Notes: generated by a model from the letters alone, not told the origin. A DNA stretch of 64,000 nucleotides from Acetobacteraceae bacterium (GCA_031291725.1 JARLIM010000037.1:62001-126000); one strand, 5' to 3'. Numbered from the stretch's first letter, positions 1-7,471 are shown. Numbers and translations are program-made.

Positions 1-544
1 CGATCACATACAGCCAACGCCAAGGAGGGCTGTGCAGGTGGGCGCTGATCTGACCAGCCAATGCGCCGCCGGCCGTTACCCCCATGAAGCTGATCGTCGT
101 CAGCGTCGCCCGGATTTTGGCAGGGGTGTATTCCACCATCATCGCCGCAACGTTGGGCAGCATCGCGCCGAGGCCGATGCCAACGAAGAAACGCAGCCCA
201 ATCAGTTCGTTGACACTCGTGGTTTGGCTACAGGCCAGACTGCCGAGGCCAAAAATCATCTGCGCCGCCAGGATGCCAATTTTTCGACCGTGGCGATCCC
301 CCAGATAGCCACCGCTGATGGCGCCCAGCAGCATCCCCAAGATGGCGGCACTGAAGGCGGGGGCCATTTGCGCGCGCGTGATGTGGAACTCCGCGATCAC
401 GCCCGGTGCCGTCAGCCCCACCACGCCCAGATCATAGCCGTCAGAGACCTGGCCGAAAAAGCAGAGAATACACACCAGAAGCGAGAGACCTCTGAGCGGC
501 TTTTTGTCGATTATGTCGGAGATGTTGAATTCACTTTGAGTCAT
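1..544 (-). CDS. MFS transporter, aromatic acid:H+ symporter type (truncated by window edge)
   Basis: About 181 N-terminal residues are visible; the rest lies outside the window. A short soluble tail is followed by TM1 with a DGYD motif (residues 35-38), typical of the AAHS subfamily, and then by the loop 2-3 MFS signature GYLGDRHGRK (about 79-88). Family members import aromatic or other organic acids with protons. The substrate cannot be read from this fragment. The ATG at 544 was chosen because the protein begins with the usual hydrophilic tail; the Shine-Dalgarno is weak. About 86 nt upstream lies a 25-bp perfect palindrome (630-654) that probably binds its regulator. The neighbouring pyrE is on the same strand but ends in its own terminator, so this gene has its own promoter. 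Confidence 0.85.
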   Translation of the reverse strand, partial: MTQSEFNISDIIDKKPLRGLSLLVCILCFFGQVSDGYDLGVVGLTAPGVIAEFHITRAQMAPAFSAAILGMLLGAISGGYLGDRHGRKIGILAAQMIFGLGSLACSQTTSVNELIGLRFFVGIGLGAMLPNVAAMMVEYTPAKIRATLTTISFMGVTAGGALAGQISAHLHSPPWRWLYVI

Positions 545-629
545 TTCTGACAGGCCACAGTCAAGCAGCCACGAATATACTGGTTCACCGATATCCCCCC
601 TCTGACTGCTTATCAGCAGTTATTTATGA

Positions 630-654
630 AAAATGTGCGCATTGCGCACATTTT
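630..654. promoter_or_regulatory. 25-bp perfect palindromic operator upstream of MFS gene
   Basis: The arms AAAATGTGCGCA (630-641) and TGCGCACATTTT (643-654) are perfect reverse complements around one central base. A further half-site, AAAATGTGC, follows at 660-668. The length, the symmetry and the position 86 nt before the transporter start fit a dimeric regulator, for example of the IclR or GntR type. That family assignment is inference. Confidence 0.65.
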
Positions 655-846
655 GATCAAAAATGTGCTTGTGCTGGCAAGATATGTCAAGGCAAAGCCT
701 CGGTGTGCTGCGCTGAAGCTCGGGATCCAAAATTTTTCAACATTGATTTGAGGCGCGATGTATCAGACCGGGCCGTATGGCCGCCATTGGGTCTGTCGTC
801 TTTCGCGCAGGGCGATGTATCGCCACCCCCCAAACCCAACACATAC

Positions 847-881
847 CAAAACGGCCCCACCGAGACATTCGGTGAGGCCGT
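847..881 (-). terminator. Intrinsic terminator of pyrE
   Basis: On the minus strand a 13-bp stem with one mismatch (ACGGCCTCACCGA pairing with the opposite arm, 5-nt loop) is followed by TTTT. It begins 28 nt after the pyrE stop codon. Confidence 0.8.
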
Positions 882-908
882 GTCAATCGCATCGAAACTC
901 GACTCAGT

Positions 909-1634
909 TCAGGCCTTCGCGGCCTTCACGGCCGCGGCTTCTTCGGCACTGCCGACGCCGCCATGGGCGGCTGACCAAGCCACCGGATTTTCCAGGAAGC
1001 GGCGCACTTCGGTCAGGGCCGATTCGCTGAAATACGGGCGGTCCTTGCAGGCTTCCAGCACATCCCACCACGTGGCCAGGGCGTGCAGTTGGATGTCCAT
1101 CTTGTTCAGCGTCTCGAAGCTGCCTGGGAAGACACCGTAGAAGAAGACGACGAAGGTGTGATTGATGATCGCACCGGCTTCCCGCAGCGCATTGGCGAAT
1201 TGGATTTTCGAGCCGCCATCGGTGGTCAGATCTTCCACCAACAGCGTGTTCTTGCCTTCCGGCACGTCGCCTTCGATGAGCGCGTTGCGGCCGAAGCCCT
1301 TGGGTTTCTTCCGCACATAGGCCATCGGCGCCATCATGCGATCGGCGATCCAGGCGGCGAAGGGGATGCCGGCGGTCTCGCCACCGACCACGGCTTCGAT
1401 GGTCTCGAAGCCGACATGGCGACCGATCTTCTCCACCGCCAGCTCGCAAATCTTGGCGCGGGCGCGCGGGAAATAGATGATGCGGCGGCAGTCGATATAG
1501 ACTGGCGACTTCCACCCCGAAGTGAAGGTATATGGCTCCTCGGGACGGAAGTTGACGGCCTTGATCTCCAGCAGGATACGCGCGGTGGTCAGGGCGGCGT
1601 CACGGTCCCACGGCGTTTGCTGGTTTGCGGTCAT
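909..1634 (-). CDS. pyrE: Orotate phosphoribosyltransferase
   Basis: Converts orotate and PRPP to OMP in the fifth step of pyrimidine synthesis, in the cytoplasm. The 241 residues match the longer bacterial PyrE form. The N-terminal part carries the substrate-loop sequence FTSGWKSPVYID (about residues 38-49). The PRPP-binding motif LLVEDLTTDGGSK lies near residues 125-137. The reading frame is open well upstream, but the ATG at 1634 gives the normal family N-terminus. The upstream gap to the divergent ELM1-like gene holds a perfect 19-bp palindrome (1676-1694). The gene is monocistronic and ends in a clear intrinsic terminator. Confidence 0.95.
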   Translation of the reverse strand: MTANQQTPWDRDAALTTARILLEIKAVNFRPEEPYTFTSGWKSPVYIDCRRIIYFPRARAKICELAVEKIGRHVGFETIEAVVGGETAGIPFAAWIADRMMAPMAYVRKKPKGFGRNALIEGDVPEGKNTLLVEDLTTDGGSKIQFANALREAGAIINHTFVVFFYGVFPGSFETLNKMDIQLHALATWWDVLEACKDRPYFSESALTEVRRFLENPVAWSAAHGGVGSAEEAAAVKAAKA

Positions 1635-1675
1635 CTGCGGCTTCTCCGTCGTGACGTTGGCATATGGATGGTTGC

Positions 1676-1694
1676 GCACTCCTACTAGGAGTGC
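1676..1694. promoter_or_regulatory. 19-bp perfect palindrome in the pyrE/ELM1 divergent region
   Basis: GCACTCCTA and TAGGAGTGC surround a single C. The outer part reads GCACTC-N7-GAGTGC, like the core of the HrcA operator CIRCE but with a 7-nt instead of a 9-nt spacer and without the flanking TTA/TAA. It sits between two divergent starts (1634 and 1727), so an operator is likely. It could also form a hairpin in the ELM1 leader. Confidence 0.5.
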
Positions 1695-1726
1695 CGCCCC
1701 GCGTCCATGTTGAGGAGCGCAATAGG

Positions 1727-2689
1727 GTGATCTGGGTTCTGGAAGATCCACGAGCGGGCACAGCCGCGCAAGCCATCGGTATCGCCGAGCGGCTTGGCAT
1801 GCCGTTCCGTCGCCTGAAGATGGCCTGGACCTGGAAAGCCCACATTGCCGGTTTTGCCCCCAACGGCTCGCTGATGGGCGTAACGCCAGCGTTTGCCAAG
1901 GATTTGCCCCGCGATGAGACGCCAAAGCTGGTGATTTCCGCCGGCCGCCGTTCTGCCCCGGTGGCGCTGTGGTTGAAGGCGCGCTTCGGCTGCAAACTGG
2001 TGCATTGCATGTCGCCCGGCATGACGCGGCTGTTCAACCGCAACACTTTCGACCTGTTGGTGATCCCGGCGCATGACAGACCTGTGGCAGCACCCAATGT
2101 GATGCCGATTTTGGGTGGTGCGCATCGGGTCTCGCCAATGGTCTTGGCGCAGGCTGAGGCCGCATGGCAGGAGCGATTGGGACATCTGCCGCACCCGCGC
2201 GTGGCGTTGATCGTCGGCGGGCGCGTGCGCGCGGTGGGCATGCCGCCGCATCTGGCGTTGCAACTGGGGCGTGAGGTGGCGTTGCTCGCCTTGGGCATGG
2301 GCGGATCGGTGATGGCCACCACCAGCCGGCGCACGGGTGCTGCGGCATCTGACGCACTCGCCGAGGGCTTGGGGCCGGTGCTGCATGTGCTCTATCGCTG
2401 GGGTGAGCCGGATGAAAACCCGTATCTCGGCTACCTCGCCACCGCCGATGCCATTGTGGTCACCGCCGACTCGGTCTCGATGATCAGCGAGGCCTGCGCG
2501 ACCGAAGCGCCGGTGTTCGTCGCCTTGCCGGAATTGGCCCGCCCGCGTCACCGCATGCTGATCGAGACGTTGGTGCAGGCAGGGCAGGTGCGGCCTTTCG
2601 CACAAACGCTCTCGCGCTGGGACCGTGAACCGCTCGATGAATCGGGCCGTGTGGCAGACGAAATTCACCGTCGCTTCCTGCTGGATTGA
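1727..2689 (+). CDS. ELM1-like (mitochondrial fission ELM1 family) protein
   Basis: A 320-residue cytosolic protein of the ELM1/DUF1022 family, widespread in alphaproteobacteria and named after a plant mitochondrial-fission protein. The bacterial role is not established. It opens VIWVLEDPRAGTAAQA and resembles glycosyltransferase-B-like folds, with an ISAGRRSAP segment in the first half and a TADSVSMISEA segment in the second, where GT-B enzymes bind a nucleotide sugar. I chose the GTG at 1727 because GAGGAG sits about 9 nt upstream and the family usually starts with this strand; an in-frame ATG at 1664 is also possible. It is divergent from pyrE and is followed 50 nt later by tartrate dehydrogenase. 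Confidence 0.8.
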   Translation: MIWVLEDPRAGTAAQAIGIAERLGMPFRRLKMAWTWKAHIAGFAPNGSLMGVTPAFAKDLPRDETPKLVISAGRRSAPVALWLKARFGCKLVHCMSPGMTRLFNRNTFDLLVIPAHDRPVAAPNVMPILGGAHRVSPMVLAQAEAAWQERLGHLPHPRVALIVGGRVRAVGMPPHLALQLGREVALLALGMGGSVMATTSRRTGAAASDALAEGLGPVLHVLYRWGEPDENPYLGYLATADAIVVTADSVSMISEACATEAPVFVALPELARPRHRMLIETLVQAGQVRPFAQTLSRWDREPLDESGRVADEIHRRFLLD

Positions 2690-2739
2690 CCGCAGCCTTC
2701 TCTCGGCCTTTTCTGGCGACAATCGAAGAGGAGGAAACC

Positions 2740-3810
2740 ATGTCCCGCATCCACCGTATCGCCGTTATTCCCGGCGATGGTATCGGCAAGGAAACCACAC
2801 CCGAAGGCATGCGCGTGCTCTACACCGCCGCCACGCGGTTTGGTTTCGAGATCAAGGCGACCGATTACGACTGGTCCTGTGAGACCTATACCCGCACTGG
2901 GGCAATGATGCCGGGTGACGGCATGGCGCAGTTGGCGGAAAGCGATTCGATCTTCCTCGGCGCAGTGGGTTGGCCCGGCGTGCCGGATCATGTGTCGCTC
3001 TGGGGGCTGCTGATCCCGATCCGTCGCGAATTCGACCAATATGCCAATGTGCGCCCGTGCAAGCTGATGCCGGGGGCGAAGACGCCGTTGGCCAATCGCA
3101 CCGAGGCGGATATCGATTTCTACGTGGTGCGTGAAAACACCGAGGGGGAATATTCCGCCGTGGGTGGCCGGATGTTCGCGGGCACGGAGCGCGAGTTTGT
3201 CAGCCAGCAATCGGTCCTGACGCGCATCGGCTGCGACCGGATCATGAAATACGCCTTCGAACTGGCGATGACCCGCCCGCGCCGCAAGGTCACCTCGGCC
3301 ACCAAGTCCAACGGCATTATTCACACCATGCCGTATTGGGACGAGCGCTTTGCCGAAATGGCGAAGAACTACCCGGATGTGACGACGGATCAGTATCATA
3401 TCGACATTCTGACCGCGCATTTCGTGCAGCATCCGGATTGGTTCGATGTGGTGGTGGGCTCGAACCTGTTCGGTGACATCCTGTCTGACCTCGGCCCGGC
3501 GGTGGCCGGCTCGATCGGCATCGCGCCCTCGGCCAACATCAATCCGGAGCGCGTTCATCCCTCGATGTTCGAACCGGTGCATGGCTCGGCGCCCGATATT
3601 GCCGGGCGGATGATCTGCAATCCGATTGGCCAAATCTGGTCGGGTGCGATGATGTTGGAGCATCTGGGCGAGAAGGAAGCGGCGGCGGCCATTGTGCAGG
3701 CGATTGAAACCTGTCTGCGGGAAGGCGGGCCACGCACGCGCGATATGGGCGGGCAGGCGGGCACCGAGGAAGTCGGTCGTGCCATCGCGGAGCTTGTCGC
3801 CCGCGCTTGA
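2740..3810 (+). CDS. ttuC: Tartrate dehydrogenase / D-malate dehydrogenase family
   Basis: NAD-dependent beta-decarboxylating dehydrogenase of the isocitrate/isopropylmalate dehydrogenase superfamily. It opens with the family signature IPGDGIGKE (about residues 9-17). The catalytic Tyr region is VVRENTEGEYS, and the metal-binding aspartates lie in GSNLFGDILSD. The Mn2+/K+-dependent relatives oxidise tartrate to oxaloglycolate, decarboxylate D-malate, or make D-glycerate from meso-tartrate. At 356 residues its length and sequence suit TtuC/DmlA rather than LeuB. The ATG at 2740 follows GAGGAGG at close to ideal spacing. The nearby hyi-glxR pair suggests a joint role in C3-C4 hydroxyacid catabolism. 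TtuC and D-malate dehydrogenase cannot be separated by eye. Confidence 0.88.
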   Translation: MSRIHRIAVIPGDGIGKETTPEGMRVLYTAATRFGFEIKATDYDWSCETYTRTGAMMPGDGMAQLAESDSIFLGAVGWPGVPDHVSLWGLLIPIRREFDQYANVRPCKLMPGAKTPLANRTEADIDFYVVRENTEGEYSAVGGRMFAGTEREFVSQQSVLTRIGCDRIMKYAFELAMTRPRRKVTSATKSNGIIHTMPYWDERFAEMAKNYPDVTTDQYHIDILTAHFVQHPDWFDVVVGSNLFGDILSDLGPAVAGSIGIAPSANINPERVHPSMFEPVHGSAPDIAGRMICNPIGQIWSGAMMLEHLGEKEAAAAIVQAIETCLREGGPRTRDMGGQAGTEEVGRAIAELVARA

Positions 3811-3831
3811 TGGTTGCGGCGAGTTGCGGCT

Positions 3832-3861
3832 TTCCCCTAATGTCACGCTGACTTAGGGGAA
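3832..3861 (+). promoter_or_regulatory. Hairpin enclosing the Shine-Dalgarno of the 79-aa gene
   Basis: TTCCCCTAA (3832-3840) pairs with TTAGGGGAA (3853-3861). Three more pairs (GTC/GAC) form inside after a one-base bulge. The 3' arm contains AGGGGA, the only Shine-Dalgarno for the ATG at 3867. There is no T-run, so translational control is at least as likely as termination of the upstream dehydrogenase gene. Confidence 0.5.
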
Positions 3862-3866
3862 CCGTG

Positions 3867-4106
3867 ATGGGCCGCGAGACGAGTCAGATTGCCAGAAGAT
3901 GCGAGCGCGCCGTTGTGGTGGCGTATCGCGAGCTGCGCGCGGTCGGCACCGGCGATATGGAAGCGTTCAGCGCCTGCACGACGCTGTATCGCATTCACCA
4001 CCCGGAAGCCTCGGTCAGCGAGGCGCGTTTGCTGGTGTCAGAATGGATCGACCACCACGTTGTCCGCGCGGCCAGTGGCCCAACGCCGGGGTGCGAATGC
4101 GCCTGA
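3867..4106 (+). CDS. Small hypothetical protein
   Basis: I do not recognise this 79-residue protein. It is a soluble, helix-rich sequence with no signal peptide or membrane segment. It contains a central VVVAYRELRAVG stretch, several Ala/Glu-rich helices and a Cys pair at the C-terminus (GCECA). AGGGGA lies 6 nt before the ATG, inside a hairpin. A GTG one codon earlier is possible but would be too close to the Shine-Dalgarno. It overlaps the following DUF2147 gene by 10 nt, so the two are probably translated together. High-GC codon use like its neighbours argues that it is real. Confidence 0.6.
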   Translation: MGRETSQIARRCERAVVVAYRELRAVGTGDMEAFSACTTLYRIHHPEASVSEARLLVSEWIDHHVVRAASGPTPGCECA

Positions 4107-4537
4107 TTTCTGCATTCGGTCTGCTCGTCCTGTGCTCCACCGGGGCGGCTGAGGCAGCGCAGACTGGGCGTTGGTGGACGGAAGATAAGCGTGCGGTGAT
4201 GGAAGTCACGGCCTGCGATGAAGGGCTGTGCGGCAAGCTGGTTGGCTTCGTCGAACCGTATGACGACAATCACCAGCCCAAAATTGCCAAGAACGGCCAA
4301 CCGGAATGCGGTCTCCAGATTATGCATGCGCATAAGGGCGACGAGGCCGGAGAGTGGGACGGGATTATCACCGACCCGCGTGACCTGACCGACTGGAAGC
4401 TGCGCATGAGCTATCGCGGCAATGGCGGGCTGCATATGCGCGGCTATGTGCTGGTGCCGCTGCTCGGCAAATCCCAGGATTGGGATGTGTTCGCCGGGCA
4501 GGTGAATGCGAAGTGTGAGATCACCACAACGAAGTAA
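4097..4537 (+). CDS. DUF2147 family secreted protein
   Basis: This 146-residue protein has an N-terminal signal peptide (hydrophobic core LISAFGLLVLC, cleavage predicted after AAEAA near residue 21). The mature part matches the DUF2147 pattern: a GRWWTEDK start, the paired cysteines in TACDEGLCGKLVG, and the later block DPRDLTDWKLRMSYRG. Family members are periplasmic or exported beta-rich proteins of unknown function. The ATG at 4097 overlaps the previous gene and gives a clean signal peptide, whereas starting further upstream would bury it. Two overlapping hairpins follow the stop. Confidence 0.85.
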   Translation: MRLISAFGLLVLCSTGAAEAAQTGRWWTEDKRAVMEVTACDEGLCGKLVGFVEPYDDNHQPKIAKNGQPECGLQIMHAHKGDEAGEWDGIITDPRDLTDWKLRMSYRGNGGLHMRGYVLVPLLGKSQDWDVFAGQVNAKCEITTTK

Positions 4538-4543
4538 GCCTTA

Positions 4544-4587
4544 GCACCCGCCATGTGCGCACAGGGCGGGTGCTTGACCCGCCCTGT
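4544..4587. terminator. Two mutually exclusive hairpins between convergent genes
   Basis: GCACCCGCC (4544-4552) can pair with GGCGGGTGC (4565-4573). Alternatively, ACAGGGCGGGT (4561-4571) pairs with ACCCGCCCTGT (4577-4587). They share bases, so only one can form at a time. Lying between the convergent DUF2147 and glxR genes, they most simply act as a bidirectional terminator, although the T-run is poor. Confidence 0.5.
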
Positions 4588-4597
4588 GTTGTGCCGG

Positions 4598-5467
4598 TTA
4601 GATCCCGGCCATCAACTCAATCGCCTGCACCAACGCCGAATGATCGAGATCGGCGCCGCCTTGTGCGGAGACAACGCTGAACATCTGTTGAGCGATGGCG
4701 GTGTTGGGCAGGGCCATGCCCATGTCTTTCGCCGATCCCAGCGCCAGATTGAGATCCTTCTGGTGCAGACGGATGCGGAATCCCGGCGCGAAGGTGCGGT
4801 TGATCATGCGTTCGGCATGCACTTCAAGGATGCGCGAATTGGCAAATCCCCCCATCAGCGCCTGACGCACTTTTGCCGGATCGGCGCCGGCCTTCTTGGC
4901 GAAGGTCAGCGCTTCGGCCACTGCCTGAATGTTGAGCGCGACGATGATCTGGTTGGCCACCTTGCACACCTGACCGGCACCCGGAGCGTCACCGACATGG
5001 GTGATGTTCTTGCCCATTGCCTGAAAAAGCGGCAGCGCGCGTTCGAAGTCAGCTTCTGCACCGCCGCACATGATGGTCAAAGCGGCGTTCTTCGCGCCGA
5101 CTTCGCCGCCAGAGACCGGCGCATCGACATAGCCACAGCCAAGGGCCGCGATGCGCCCGGCGAAATCCTTGGTGGCCGTCGGCGAGATCGACGACATATC
5201 GATCACCAGCTTGCCCGCCGACAATCCACCCGCCACGCCAGCTGCACCGAACAGCACGCGCTCGACATCGGGGGTATCCGGCACCATCAGGATGATGATC
5301 TCGGCAGCCTTGGCCACCGCTTCGGCATCGGCAACCACAGTGGCTGCGTCGCGGAGTTCAGCGGTGAGCGACGACCTCTCCGGCACGATCAGCGTGTGGC
5401 CGGCAGCCTTGAGATGCATCGCCATCGGACGGCCCATGATTCCAAGGCCGATGAAACCGATATTCAT
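4598..5467 (-). CDS. glxR: 2-hydroxy-3-oxopropionate (tartronate semialdehyde) reductase
   Basis: Reduces tartronate semialdehyde to D-glycerate with NAD(P)H. It is a beta-hydroxyacid dehydrogenase of 289 residues. The Rossmann motif GFIGLGIMGRPMA starts at residue 4. The substrate-binding block is DAPVSGGEVGA (about 115-125), and the catalytic Lys lies in GQVCKVANQ. The C-terminal helical domain ends with the family pattern HQKDLNLAL. It follows hyi by 32 nt on the same strand, reproducing the hyi-glxR order of the E. coli glyoxylate operon, but glyoxylate carboligase (gcl) is not in the window. Related 3-hydroxyisobutyrate dehydrogenase is less likely given the partner. Confidence 0.9.
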   Translation of the reverse strand: MNIGFIGLGIMGRPMAMHLKAAGHTLIVPERSSLTAELRDAATVVADAEAVAKAAEIIILMVPDTPDVERVLFGAAGVAGGLSAGKLVIDMSSISPTATKDFAGRIAALGCGYVDAPVSGGEVGAKNAALTIMCGGAEADFERALPLFQAMGKNITHVGDAPGAGQVCKVANQIIVALNIQAVAEALTFAKKAGADPAKVRQALMGGFANSRILEVHAERMINRTFAPGFRIRLHQKDLNLALGSAKDMGMALPNTAIAQQMFSVVSAQGGADLDHSALVQAIELMAGI

Positions 5468-5499
5468 GTTCTAACTTCCTGTTCTTGCGTTCTTATTGC

Positions 5500-6276
5500 T
5501 TACACGCCATAGGCCGCGCGCCAGCCCAGACCGGCAACCGTGTCGCCCGCCGGACGGTATTCGCAGCCAACCCATCCCTGATAGCCGAGCGCATCCATCT
5601 GCGCGAAGACGTATTTCCAGCCGATTTCACCGGTGCCCGGCTCATTGCGGGCCGGCACGTCGGCAATCTGCATGTGGCTGATCACCGGCATCAGCTTGGC
5701 CATCCGCTTGGTGATGTCGCCTTGCGCGATCTGGCAGTGATAGACATCGAATTGCAGGCCGATCTTGTCGAAGCCGATGGCATCCACAATCGCCGCGCCC
5801 TGTTCCTGGGTGGCAAGGTGGAAGCCCGGCATATCGCGCTGGTTGATCGGCTCGATGATGATCTTCACACCTTGCTTGGCGGCCTCTTCGGCGGCCCAGG
5901 CGAGGTTGTTGGCATAGATGGCCGCAGCCGTCACCGGATCGACGCTCTTGGGGATGCCGGCCATGCAATGGACGATGCCGTTGCCGAGCACGCCCGCATA
6001 TTCCAGCGCCTGCTTCACACCGTCGCGGAATTCGGCTTGACGGCCGGGCAGGGATGCCGTGCCACGCTCACCCCCCGCCCAATCGCCGGGAGGAGCATTG
6101 AACAGCACCTGGGCGAGGCCGCAATCGTCGAGGCGCTTGCGGATTTCGGCGGCGGGGAAATCGTAGGGGAACAGGAACTCCACCCCCTTAAAGCCCGCCT
6201 GCGCGGCCGCTTCGAAGCGGTCGAGAAAGGCCACTTCATTGAACATCATGGAAAGATTGGCTGCCAGACGCGGCAT
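5500..6276 (-). CDS. hyi: Hydroxypyruvate isomerase
   Basis: Interconverts hydroxypyruvate and tartronate semialdehyde. It is a 258-residue TIM barrel of the xylose-isomerase-like superfamily, and its length is normal for Hyi. It begins MPRLAANLSMMF, as Hyi proteins do. Metal-ligand acidic residues are visible in IIIEPINQRDMPG (Glu near 142), in LQFDVYHCQI (Asp/His) and at the C-terminal Glu of VGCEYRP. It is the first gene of the hyi-glxR pair. The divergent gap to the AI-2E gene contains the short hairpin TCCCT/AGGGA and no obvious operator. Confidence 0.92.
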   Translation of the reverse strand: MPRLAANLSMMFNEVAFLDRFEAAAQAGFKGVEFLFPYDFPAAEIRKRLDDCGLAQVLFNAPPGDWAGGERGTASLPGRQAEFRDGVKQALEYAGVLGNGIVHCMAGIPKSVDPVTAAAIYANNLAWAAEEAAKQGVKIIIEPINQRDMPGFHLATQEQGAAIVDAIGFDKIGLQFDVYHCQIAQGDITKRMAKLMPVISHMQIADVPARNEPGTGEIGWKYVFAQMDALGYQGWVGCEYRPAGDTVAGLGWRAAYGV

Positions 6277-6402
6277 GTTATCGCTCCCTTAATCGTTGAG
6301 GGAAGCTAGCCGACCGGGCGGGGTTTGGCCAGGGGTTGCCGCGGGCGGGATTGGACAAAGTAGCGCCTTCACCGTCATGCTGCGCTTGCAACGGAGGCGG
6401 GT

Positions 6403-7452
6403 ATGCGCGGCGAACGGATTTTGATGATGCTGTTGCTGGGCGGCGTGGCGGTGGGTTGCACGTTGGTGCTGCTGCCATTCTTCCCCTCGATCCTCTGGGC
6501 GATGATCCTGACCTATACAACATGGCCGATGTTTGAATGGTGTCGACGCCGCCTCCATCTGGGGCAGACGGCAACGGCCGCTTTGATGGTCACGGTGATG
6601 GCGGTGTTGGTGGTATTGCCGCTGGCGTTGGCGGTGCCCTCCAGTTCGGCCGATATTGATGGGTTGAAGCGCGATGTAGCCGATATTCTGCAAAGCGGCC
6701 TGCCATCGCCGCCGAATTGGTTGGCGGACGTGCCGTTGATCGGACCGATGCTCAACGAGCGCTGGCAGCAATGGGCCGAGGATCTGGGCACGATGGTCTC
6801 GTTCTTCAGACCGTATTTCGGCATGGCCGGGCAATTGGCCCTGAAAATCCTGCTTGGGCTGGCCAACGGCGTGCTGCTGTCGATGCTATCGCTGTTCATC
6901 GCGTTTTTCTTCTTCGTCTCGGGCGAGAAGGTGGGCGAGGTTGCAACCACATTGCTGCGCCGCATCGCGGGGGAACAAGCGGACCGGCTGCTGACGGTGA
7001 CGGGGGCGACAATTCGCGGCGTGGTGTATGGCATTCTGGGTACGGCGATTGTTCAGGCGGTGCTGACCGGGCTGGGGCTGTGGGTGGTGGGTATTCCACG
7101 AGCTTGGCTTTTGGGTGTGCTGGCTGGTGCATTGTCTGTGTTGCCTATAGGGGCGCCGACAGTGTGGATTCCGGCAGGGCTCTGGCTAATCTCGCACGGG
7201 GCCACTCTGCGCGGGGTGTCGCTGCTGATCTACGGCGCAGTGGCGATCAGCGGATCCGATTCGGTGATCCGACCTTATTTCATCGCACGCGGCGCGCATT
7301 TGCCGTTCCTGTTGACAATGCTGGGCGTGCTTGGTGGCGCACTTGCCTTTGGTCTGCTGGGGGTTTTCGTGGGTCCCGTACTGCTCGGAGTTGGTTACAC
7401 ATTGGTGATGGAATACGGGCAGGCGAAGATACGTCTGCCACCTGCTGCATAA
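6403..7452 (+). CDS. AI-2E family (PerM/YdiK-like) membrane protein
   Basis: A 349-residue integral membrane protein with about seven or eight hydrophobic segments. Two TM helices come first (residues 7-40), then a third at about 55-75. A soluble segment rich in Pro/Trp follows (about 80-135), then a block of TM helices to the end with the family stretch LFIAFFFFVSGEKV and a C-terminal LLGVFVGPVLLG. The family includes a proposed AI-2 exporter (TqsA) and Na+/H+ antiporters, so the substrate is open. GGAGG lies 5-9 nt before the ATG. It ends 4 nt before a sigma-54 promoter that serves the next operon. Confidence 0.85.
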   Translation: MRGERILMMLLLGGVAVGCTLVLLPFFPSILWAMILTYTTWPMFEWCRRRLHLGQTATAALMVTVMAVLVVLPLALAVPSSSADIDGLKRDVADILQSGLPSPPNWLADVPLIGPMLNERWQQWAEDLGTMVSFFRPYFGMAGQLALKILLGLANGVLLSMLSLFIAFFFFVSGEKVGEVATTLLRRIAGEQADRLLTVTGATIRGVVYGILGTAIVQAVLTGLGLWVVGIPRAWLLGVLAGALSVLPIGAPTVWIPAGLWLISHGATLRGVSLLIYGAVAISGSDSVIRPYFIARGAHLPFLLTMLGVLGGALAFGLLGVFVGPVLLGVGYTLVMEYGQAKIRLPPAA

Positions 7453-7456
7453 AAGC

Positions 7457-7471
7457 TGGCACGCAGCTTGC
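7457..7471 (+). promoter_or_regulatory. Sigma-54 (RpoN) promoter of the peptide ABC operon
   Basis: TGGCACG-CAGC-TTGC matches the -24/-12 consensus TGGCACG-N4-TTGC at every conserved position, with exact spacing. Only the base after TTGC differs from the usual A/T. It lies 67 nt before the chosen dppB start and just after the AI-2E gene stop, so it would drive the whole ABC operon. Activation would then need an enhancer-binding protein such as NtrC; I cannot identify its sites. Confidence 0.75.

Larger units (their letters stand above)
545..908. other. 364-bp intergenic region upstream of the MFS gene
   Basis: No convincing gene is present. Reading leftward toward the MFS gene it contains the pyrE terminator (847-881), a stretch with two near-identical copies of GCGATGTATC (about 756-765 and 812-821), an extra half-site AAAATGTGC (660-668), the 25-bp palindrome at 630-654 and a small hairpin ACTGCT-TATC-AGCAGT (605-620). 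It therefore looks like a regulated promoter region. Confidence 0.6.

Noticed and set aside
1676..1694. True CIRCE element
   Set aside because: The spacer is 7 instead of 9 and the flanking TTA/TAA are missing, so it is listed only as a palindrome.
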